Assembly (NCBI RefSeq): GCF_001691565.1
Contig: NZ_MAYO01000003.1
Span: 310,001 to 374,000 of the forward strand
Source of the DNA: Microbacterium oleivorans
GTDB lineage: Bacteria > Actinomycetota > Actinomycetes > Actinomycetales > Microbacteriaceae
Direction: 5' to 3'
Length of the DNA: 64,000 bases
A program made the position numbers and the translations under genes. The notes under the pieces were generated by a model. It saw only the letters and a list, made by a program, of their open reading frames with translations. It did not search any database and was not told the DNA's origin. Positions 58,343 to 64,000 of the stretch are shown one piece after another. Position 1 is the stretch's first letter, and each line of letters begins with the position of its first letter.

Positions 58343-60022
58343 ATGGCCGAATACATCTACTCCATGGTCCGCGCCCGCAAGGCCGTCGGCGAAAAGCTCA
58401 TCCTCGACGACGTCACGATGGCGTTCCTGCCCGGCGCCAAGATCGGCATGGTCGGTCCGAACGGTGCCGGTAAGTCGACGATCCTCAAGATCATGGCGGG
58501 CCTCGACACCCCGTCGAACGGAGAGGCGAAGCTGTCGCCCGGCTTCTCGGTCGGCATCCTCATGCAGGAGCCCGAACTCGACGAGTCCAAGACGGTCCTC
58601 GAGAACATCCAGGACGGCGTGGCGATCAAGCCCAAGCTCGACCGGTTCAACGAGATCTCCGCCCTCATGGCCGACCCCGACGCCGACTTCGACGCGCTCC
58701 TGGCCGAGATGGGGACGCTGCAGGAGGAGATCGACGCCGCCGACGGCTGGGACCTCGACTCGCAGCTCTCGCAAGCCATGGACGCTCTCCGCACACCCCC
58801 CGCCGACGCCGCGATCGCCCCGCTCTCGGGGGGTGAGAAGCGCCGCGTCGCTCTCGCCAAGCTGCTCCTCCAGAAGCCGGACCTCCTGCTCCTCGACGAG
58901 CCCACCAACCACCTCGATGCCGAGAGCGTGCTCTGGCTCGAGCAGCACCTGCAGGCGTACAAGGGCGCGGTCATCGCCATCACCCACGACCGGTACTTCC
59001 TCGACAACGTCGCGGAATGGATCGCCGAGGTCGACCGCGGGCGCCTCATCGGCTACGAGGGCAACTACTCGACGTACCTTGAGAAGAAGGGCGAGCGACT
59101 CGAGGTCCAGGGCAAGAAGGACGCCAAGCTCGCGAAGCGCCTGAAGGAAGAGCTCGAGTGGGTGCGCTCGAGCGCGAAGGGCCGCCAGACGAAGTCGAAG
59201 GCCCGACTCGCTCGCTACGAGGAGATGGCTGCCGAGGCGGAGCGGACGCGCAAGCTCGACTTCGAGGAGATCTCGATCCCGCCGGGGCCGCGTTTGGGAA
59301 GCGTCGTCATCGAAGCCAAGAAGCTCCAGAAGGGCTTCGACGGCCGCTCGCTCATCGACGGACTCAGCTTCAGCCTGCCGCCCAACGGCATCGTCGGCGT
59401 CATCGGCCCGAACGGCGTCGGAAAGACCACGCTCTTCAAGACGATCGTGGGCCTCGAGCCGCTCGACGGCGGCGACCTGAAGATCGGCGAGACGGTCAAG
59501 ATCAGCTACGTCGACCAGTCGCGCTCGAACATCGACCCCAACAAGACGCTGTGGGAGGTCGTCTCGGACGGCCTCGACATCATCACGGTCGGCAAGACCG
59601 AGATCCCCTCGCGCGCCTACGTCTCGAAGTTCGGCTTCAAGGGACCGGACCAGCAGAAGAAGGCCGGCGTCCTCTCCGGTGGTGAGCGCAACCGTCTGAA
59701 CCTCGCACTGACCCTCAAGGAGGGCGGGAACCTGCTCCTCCTCGACGAGCCCACGAACGACCTGGACGTCGAAACCCTGAGCTCGCTCGAGAACGCCCTG
59801 CTCGAGTTCCCCGGTTGCGCGGTGGTCATCACGCACGACCGGTGGTTCCTCGACCGCATCGCCACACACATCCTCGCGTACGAGGGCACCGCCGAGAAGC
59901 CCGATCAGTGGTACTGGTTCGAAGGCAACTTCGAGGCGTACGAAGCGAACAAGATCGAGCGGCTCGGCGCCGACGCGGCGAACCCCGCGAAGTCGACGTA
60001 CCGCAAGCTCACGCGTGACTGA
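58343..60022 (+). CDS. ettA: Energy-dependent translational throttle protein EttA (ABC-F)
   Basis: Ribosome-associated ABC-F ATPase. It has 559 aa with two ABC domains. The Walker A motifs are GPNGAGKST near 48 and GPNGVGKTT near 356; signatures are LSGGEKRRVAL and LSGGERNRLNL. A charged linker arm that reaches the ribosomal P site lies between. TAGACT nine nt before the ATG may be its -10 box. The stop overlaps the next gene by 8 nt. Confidence 0.94.
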   Translation: MAEYIYSMVRARKAVGEKLILDDVTMAFLPGAKIGMVGPNGAGKSTILKIMAGLDTPSNGEAKLSPGFSVGILMQEPELDESKTVLENIQDGVAIKPKLDRFNEISALMADPDADFDALLAEMGTLQEEIDAADGWDLDSQLSQAMDALRTPPADAAIAPLSGGEKRRVALAKLLLQKPDLLLLDEPTNHLDAESVLWLEQHLQAYKGAVIAITHDRYFLDNVAEWIAEVDRGRLIGYEGNYSTYLEKKGERLEVQGKKDAKLAKRLKEELEWVRSSAKGRQTKSKARLARYEEMAAEAERTRKLDFEEISIPPGPRLGSVVIEAKKLQKGFDGRSLIDGLSFSLPPNGIVGVIGPNGVGKTTLFKTIVGLEPLDGGDLKIGETVKISYVDQSRSNIDPNKTLWEVVSDGLDIITVGKTEIPSRAYVSKFGFKGPDQQKKAGVLSGGERNRLNLALTLKEGGNLLLLDEPTNDLDVETLSSLENALLEFPGCAVVITHDRWFLDRIATHILAYEGTAEKPDQWYWFEGNFEAYEANKIERLGADAANPAKSTYRKLTRD

Positions 60023-60494
60023 CGCCCGCATCCGCGTTCCCATCCACCTGCGGTGGGGCGACCTCGACGCGTACAACCATGTGAACAACGCGTCGATGCT
60101 GAAGCTCCTCGAGGAGGCGCGCGTGCGCGCCTTCTGGGTGCCCGGGGCGGGCGAACGAGTCGTCCCCACCGCGGTGATCGATGCGAGCCACGGTGCGGCC
60201 CAGCTGACTCTCATCGCCCGCCAGGAGATCGAATACCTCGCGCCGGTCCCGTACCAGCGCGACCCGATCGACGTGCAGATGTGGTTCGGGAAGATCGGCG
60301 GCTCGAGCGCAGAGGTCCACTACGAGGTCTTCACCCCCGCGGGCCAGGAGCCGCAGACGCTCTACGCCCGGGCGTCCACCGTCATCGTGCAAGTGGACGC
60401 CGTGACCGGACGCCCCGTGCGGCTCGCCCCCGAGACGCGCGCGGCGTGGGAGCCCTACCTCGGTGATCCGCTGCCGCCGCTGGGGCGCCGCTGA
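60015..60494 (+). CDS. Acyl-CoA thioesterase, 4HBT family
   Basis: A 159-aa single hotdog-fold thioesterase from the GTG at 60015. It starts VTDARIRVPIHLRWGDLDAYNHVNNA, with the D-x-Y-x-HVNN catalytic stretch. The substrate chain length is unknown. It overlaps ettA by 8 nt, so the two are coupled. It converges with a TesB-like gene. Confidence 0.88.
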   Translation: MTDARIRVPIHLRWGDLDAYNHVNNASMLKLLEEARVRAFWVPGAGERVVPTAVIDASHGAAQLTLIARQEIEYLAPVPYQRDPIDVQMWFGKIGGSSAEVHYEVFTPAGQEPQTLYARASTVIVQVDAVTGRPVRLAPETRAAWEPYLGDPLPPLGRR

Positions 60495-60500
60495 CCCGGC

Positions 60501-61373
60501 TCAGTCCCCCTCGGGGATCCGCACCATGATCTCCTGAGCGACCGAGGCGACCAGTTCGCCGTCGCGGGTGAAGATGCGGCCGGTCGCCAGCCCACGGCCA
60601 CCCTGTGCGCTCGGGGACTGCTGGACGTACAGCAACCAGTCGTCGACCCGAGCGGGCCGGTGCCACCACATCGCATGGTCGAGGCTCGCCACCTTGAGCC
60701 CGGCGGTGGCCCAGGACGCGCCGTGCGCACGGAGCACCGATTCCTGGATCGTGAGATCGCTCATGTACGCGAGGGCGGCGCGGTGGAGCCGGGGATCGTC
60801 GGGAACCTCGCCTCGTGTGCGGATCCACACCGACTGATGCGGCACCCGTTCGTCTCCCACAGTCGCGTAGATCGGCTCTTCGACATGGCGCACCTCGACC
60901 GGGCTCTGATCGAAGTGGCGCTTGCTCATCGGATGCAGCCCCGCGAGGACGGAGTCGTCCGAGAGGAGGTCGGGTCCTGGGATGCCGGACGGCATCTCGT
61001 CCTGGTGTTCCAGGCCCGCGGCATCCACCTCGAAGGAGGCGATCATCGAGAAGATCGGTACGCCTTCCTGAAAGGCCTGAGTCCGTCGTGTGGAGAAGGA
61101 GCGACCGTCGTGGATCCGATCGACCGAGAAGGTCATCCCTCGGGTCGAATCGCCGGGGCGGAGGAAGTAGCCGTGCATCGAATGCGCCGCACGCTCGTCG
61201 TCGACCGTGCGTTCTGCGGCGATGACCGCCTGAGCGAGCACCTGGCCGCCGAAGACTCGCCCGAGGGGCATCGCCTGCGAGACGCCGGTGAAGATGTCCT
61301 CCGTCGTCCGGGCATCGCCGGAGGCGAGGTCCAGCACAGCCAGGAGCCCATCGACGTGTCCCGAATCGCTCAC
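60501..61373 (-). CDS. Acyl-CoA thioesterase II (TesB-like)
   Basis: A 290-aa double-hotdog thioesterase from the GTG at 61373, preceded by GGAAGGA. Conserved regions are GVSQAMPLGRVFGGQVLAQA and SLDHAMWWHRP. It cleaves medium to long-chain acyl-CoA. The gene is divergent from the 61435 gene and converges with the 4HBT gene. Confidence 0.9.
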   Translation of the reverse strand: MSDSGHVDGLLAVLDLASGDARTTEDIFTGVSQAMPLGRVFGGQVLAQAVIAAERTVDDERAAHSMHGYFLRPGDSTRGMTFSVDRIHDGRSFSTRRTQAFQEGVPIFSMIASFEVDAAGLEHQDEMPSGIPGPDLLSDDSVLAGLHPMSKRHFDQSPVEVRHVEEPIYATVGDERVPHQSVWIRTRGEVPDDPRLHRAALAYMSDLTIQESVLRAHGASWATAGLKVASLDHAMWWHRPARVDDWLLYVQQSPSAQGGRGLATGRIFTRDGELVASVAQEIMVRIPEGD

Positions 61374-61434
61374 GGCGTTCCTTCCCGGGCGCCGATGTCG
61401 TCCCTGTGAACGCCCGGTTGGTAGTTTAGGTCGG

Positions 61435-62109
61435 ATGTCCCCGCAGCTCGTTTTCCCCGACCCGCGCCCGGCGGCCGACCTCCTCACCTTCGCCGCACGT
61501 GCTGCCCGGCTCGCTGACCCGGCCGTTCGCCTACGCGCCTCGGGTGGGACGCTCGCCGTGTCGGCGGCGCCACTGTCGCCCCGCGGATTCGGTGACGACA
61601 CGCCCACCGTCCTCGGCATGCGCTTCCTCCGGATCGACCCCGAACTCGAGTGCGATCTCGTCGTGGATGCCGGAACTCTCCGGGCCGGCGACGATCCGAT
61701 GCGCGTCGCACTTCCCGACAGCGGCGTCTCCGCCGCCTGGGCGGGCATCTCGCCGCCGCGCGGGGGATGGGTTCCGGGCGAGCCGGTCGCGGAGGCCGTG
61801 CTCGCTCGCGCGGTGCGCCGCGGCGTCGACGCCGTTGCCACCGCCCTGCCCGCGTCCCCCGGCGAGGATCTGGTCCGCACCGTCCGCGCGGCGGTCTGGG
61901 GCTCTCCCGACGCGGAACTCGGCGGTCTCGCCGCTGGTGTCGCGTTCGCCGCCGACGCGCTCGGCTTCCTGGGTGCGGATCTCGACGAACAGGCATCCGT
62001 CCTCCGGACGGGGACGTGGACCCGCGTCAGCCTCACCCGAGGCCACGTGCTCGTCAGAGCGGGCAACCCCACGGGGTTGACGACGGTGCGCGCGACCGGG
62101 GGGCGCTGA
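61435..62109 (+). CDS. Hypothetical protein
   Basis: A 224-aa cytoplasmic protein from the ATG at 61435 with TAGTTT seven nt upstream. It starts MSPQLVFPDPRPAADLLTFA and is rich in Ala and Asp. No motif, signal or domain is recognised. It lies alone between two divergent thioesterase/globin genes. Possible conserved actinobacterial protein. Confidence 0.75.
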   Translation: MSPQLVFPDPRPAADLLTFAARAARLADPAVRLRASGGTLAVSAAPLSPRGFGDDTPTVLGMRFLRIDPELECDLVVDAGTLRAGDDPMRVALPDSGVSAAWAGISPPRGGWVPGEPVAEAVLARAVRRGVDAVATALPASPGEDLVRTVRAAVWGSPDAELGGLAAGVAFAADALGFLGADLDEQASVLRTGTWTRVSLTRGHVLVRAGNPTGLTTVRATGGR

Positions 62110-62120
62110 GCCGTAGGGCG

Positions 62121-62570
62121 TCAGGACTCGGGGTGGAGCGGCAGAGCTGTGCCACCGTGCGGCTTCGCGACCGGCCCGATACCCGTCGGCTCGAACGTGT
62201 TCACCATGGCGTGCGCCGCCCGCTGGAGGTAGTCCCACAGGGTCGCCTCGTGGAGCGGCGACAGGTCGGCTTCGTCGACCGCGATGCGCATCGCGCGGAG
62301 CCACCGGTCACGCGCGTCGGGGTTCACGTGGAACGGTTGATGACGCATCCGGAGCCGCGGGTGCCCGCGGGTCTCGCCGTACGTGGTGGGACCGCCCCAG
62401 TACTGCTCGAGGAAGAGGAGCAGGCGTTCGGCAGCCGGCCCGAGGTCCTCTTCGGGGTACATGGGGCGGAGGACCTCGTCGGCCGCGACCTCGCGGTAGA
62501 ACGCGTCGACGATGCGGCGGAAGACGGCGTGCCCGCCGACCTCCTCGTAGAAGGTGCTCGGATCGCTCAC
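62121..62570 (-). CDS. Truncated haemoglobin (group II)
   Basis: A 149-aa 2-on-2 globin. The proximal histidine lies in HPRLRMRHQPFHVN and the distal region in EEVGGHAVFRRIVDAFYREV. Group II globins bind O2 and may detoxify nitric oxide. The GTG at 62570 overlaps the mscS stop (GTGA), so it is coupled to the mechanosensitive channel gene. The pair is unusual in function but common in actinobacteria. Confidence 0.9.
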   Translation of the reverse strand: MSDPSTFYEEVGGHAVFRRIVDAFYREVAADEVLRPMYPEEDLGPAAERLLLFLEQYWGGPTTYGETRGHPRLRMRHQPFHVNPDARDRWLRAMRIAVDEADLSPLHEATLWDYLQRAAHAMVNTFEPTGIGPVAKPHGGTALPLHPES

Positions 62571-63670
62571 GGTGCGGACGTCCCCTCCGGCGCGTCGCCG
62601 TCGTTCCGGCCGCGCTTCTTCGGCCGCCACGCGAGACGCGGCGGGGTGGCAGGAGGCGTGACCTGCTGCGGCTTGGTCTTGGGAGGGTTGGCCCCTCGTA
62701 CGCTCTGAGCGGCGTCCGCGCCCGTCAGGAAGGCGGACTCCAGCTGGGGGAGCGGAACGCCCAGGTCGTCGAGCGCCTTCTTCAGGCGCACGCGCAGCGC
62801 CCGCGAGACGTCGTCCTTCGCGTTGGGCCGGGTACGCACGACGAGGCGCGTGACGATGGTCTCGCCGCCGATCGATTCCAGGCCCCAGACCTCGGGCTTG
62901 TCGATGATGCGGGTACGCCACTTCGGTTCGCGCACGAGCTCCTTCGCCGACGCCAGCATCGCGTCCTCGACGGCGTCGAGGTCGGCGTCGAGTGGCACTC
63001 CGACGTCGATGACGACGCGTGCCCACCCCTGCGACATGTTCCCGATGCGGGTGATCTCGCCGTTGCGGACGAACCAGAGGGTGCCGTTCACATCGCGGAC
63101 GTGCGTCACTCGAACGCTCACGTACTCGACCACACCCGTCGCCAGCCCCACGTCGACGACGTCGCCGATGCCGATCTGATCCTCCGCGACGATGAAGATG
63201 CCGTTGAGGACGTCCTTGACGATGTTCTGAGCGCCGAAACCGAGACCCGCACCGATGGCGGCCGAAAGCAGCGTGAACGACGCGAGGACACCGGGATTGA
63301 GGATGAAGACGACCGTGAGGGCGGCGATGATGACGATCGCGACGTTGACGATGTTGGTGAGGATCGACCCGAGCGTGCGGGTGCGCTGGACGATGCGGAC
63401 CTGGGCCAGTGGCGACATGTCGATCGCTCGGGTGTCTTCCGCCGCCGCTCGCGACTTCGCCCCCGTGACGATGCGGTCGACGACGCGGCCGATCAGACGA
63501 CGCATGATCCACGAGAGCAGCAGCGCGACGACCACGGTCACGGCGACCCAGAGGAGATTCCACCCCGCCGACACGAGGAAGTCGAGGAATCCGTCGCGGA
63601 TGCCCTCCCATTCGCCGGGTGCGGGGGCAGGCGAGGAGGGGGCGGACGCGGCGAGAACGTTCGTGGTCAT
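62567..63670 (-). CDS. MscS family mechanosensitive ion channel
   Basis: A 367-aa inner-membrane channel that opens on osmotic down-shock. Helices are at about 34-58, 102-122 and 132-160, with the pore helix GAGLGFGAQNIVKDVLNGIF. The beta domain follows (DVVDVGLATGVVEYVS). The C-terminal tail is basic and Pro-rich. TAGGAT lies seven nt before the ATG. It is upstream of and overlaps the globin. Confidence 0.9.
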   Translation of the reverse strand: MTTNVLAASAPSSPAPAPGEWEGIRDGFLDFLVSAGWNLLWVAVTVVVALLLSWIMRRLIGRVVDRIVTGAKSRAAAEDTRAIDMSPLAQVRIVQRTRTLGSILTNIVNVAIVIIAALTVVFILNPGVLASFTLLSAAIGAGLGFGAQNIVKDVLNGIFIVAEDQIGIGDVVDVGLATGVVEYVSVRVTHVRDVNGTLWFVRNGEITRIGNMSQGWARVVIDVGVPLDADLDAVEDAMLASAKELVREPKWRTRIIDKPEVWGLESIGGETIVTRLVVRTRPNAKDDVSRALRVRLKKALDDLGVPLPQLESAFLTGADAAQSVRGANPPKTKPQQVTPPATPPRLAWRPKKRGRNDGDAPEGTSAP

Positions 63671-63680
63671 CGTCCCGATC

Positions 63681-64000
63681 CTACCGAGGCGATCCTTCGA
63701 TCACCTGGGCGCCGACGCCCTCCAGCGGGCTCGCCAGCCCGTGCGCGATGAGGACGGCATGGACGCGATCCCGCGCCGGGAGCTTGGCCAGGATACGGCC
63801 CACGTGGGTCTTGACCGTCGACTCGCCCAGGTACAGCTCGTCTGCGATCTCGGCGTTCGTGAGGCCCCGTGCCATGGCGCCCAGCACCTCCTGCTCGCGC
63901 GCCGTCAGGGAGGGATGCTCGCGCGGTCGGGGATCGGGGGCGTCGACGGTGCGGGGTCCCTCCACGTCCGTGACGAGTTCGATCATCCGTCGCACGATCC
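63681..64000 (-). CDS. LuxR-family response regulator, C-terminal part
   Basis: The 3' part of a NarL/FixJ-type regulator; the receiver domain lies beyond the right edge. The LuxR helix-turn-helix is visible: [20 protein letters not shown] followed by [17 protein letters not shown]. It ends [10 protein letters not shown]. The partner sensor kinase is not in the window. Confidence 0.88.
   Translation of the reverse strand, partial: IVRRMIELVTDVEGPRTVDAPDPRPREHPSLTAREQEVLGAMARGLTNAEIADELYLGESTVKTHVGRILAKLPARDRVHAVLIAHGLASPLEGVGAQVIEGSPR

Noticed and set aside
61385..61417. CCGGGCG/CGCCCGG inverted repeat between tesB and the 61435 gene
   Set aside because: Seven bp with a 19-nt gap in 68% GC DNA is not far from chance, and neither gene is a regulator.

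Overview
The window is one continuous stretch of high-GC chromosome from an actinobacterium, most likely Microbacteriaceae and probably Microbacterium or a close relative. Support comes from the actinobacterial housekeeping order (rpsP-khpA-rimM-trmD, rplS-lepB-rnhB-DUF2469-yraN-comM-dprA-xerC, rpsB-tsf-pyrH-frr-cdsA), the GlgE-type glucan cluster, the MocR/YczE pair, many GTG starts, and many start codons lying 6-9 nt after a TAnnnT -10 box. I see no phage, insertion sequence, CRISPR array, rRNA or acquired island. The genus is inferred from gene content and protein style, without a database search.

Region by region. 1-1344: a truncated GNAT acetyltransferase, an 85-residue small protein and a probable 36-residue micro-ORF, all on the minus strand and divergent from smc. 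1345-6700: smc, an Excalibur secreted protein, ftsY and a DUF2004-like protein. 6704-12162: a small secreted protein, lipB-lipA, a TetR regulator, ffh and a carboxylate-amine ligase. 12192-15391: two ribosomal-protein and RNA-processing units, rpsP-khpA-rimM-trmD and rplS. 15478-21866: signal peptidase, RNase HII, DUF2469, then the overlapping yraN-comM-dprA genes, xerC and a degenerate M23 protein. 21967-27721: translation and nucleotide genes rpsB, tsf, pyrH, frr, then cdsA, a DivIVA-repeat protein and a lytic-transglycosylase-like secreted protein. 28010-31954: an AI-2E family permease, a membrane protein with an internal lipobox, and a thioredoxin-TPR protein. 31997-38349: the glucan cluster glgX-glgE-glgB. 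38404-44723: a cysteine desulfurase, mnmA, an epimerase, a DUF4166 gene broken by two stop codons, and ligA. 44727-52072: an acyl-CoA ligase, gatCAB, dinB, a GerW-like protein and a P-loop kinase. 52083-54716 (minus): DUF2017, clpS, a zinc peptidase, tRNA-His, orn, tRNA-Arg and a YczE membrane protein, facing a MocR regulator at 54777. 56212-64000: msrA, an ssb-like gene, a lipoprotein, ettA, two thioesterases, a truncated haemoglobin, an MscS channel and the C-terminal half of a LuxR-type response regulator.

How genes work together: ffh and ftsY form the protein arm of the signal recognition particle pathway, whose exported clients are cut by LepB. LipB and LipA make lipoyl cofactor in two steps. 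GatCAB makes Gln-tRNA and/or Asn-tRNA by transamidation. The cysteine desulfurase beside mnmA could supply sulfur for tRNA 2-thiouridine. GlgE extends glucans from maltose-1-phosphate, GlgB branches them and GlgX debranches them.

The most unusual items are the micro-ORF with a consensus promoter and Shine-Dalgarno sequence at 1108-1288, the DUF4166 gene with two C-to-T type nonsense codons (41731-42426), the window-wide leaderless promoter architecture, a 13-bp promoter core shared by rpsP and rplS, the perfect inverted repeat between MocR and YczE, the membrane protein with an internal lipobox, and the M23 protein lacking a catalytic histidine. I did not find a clearly new multi-gene system.
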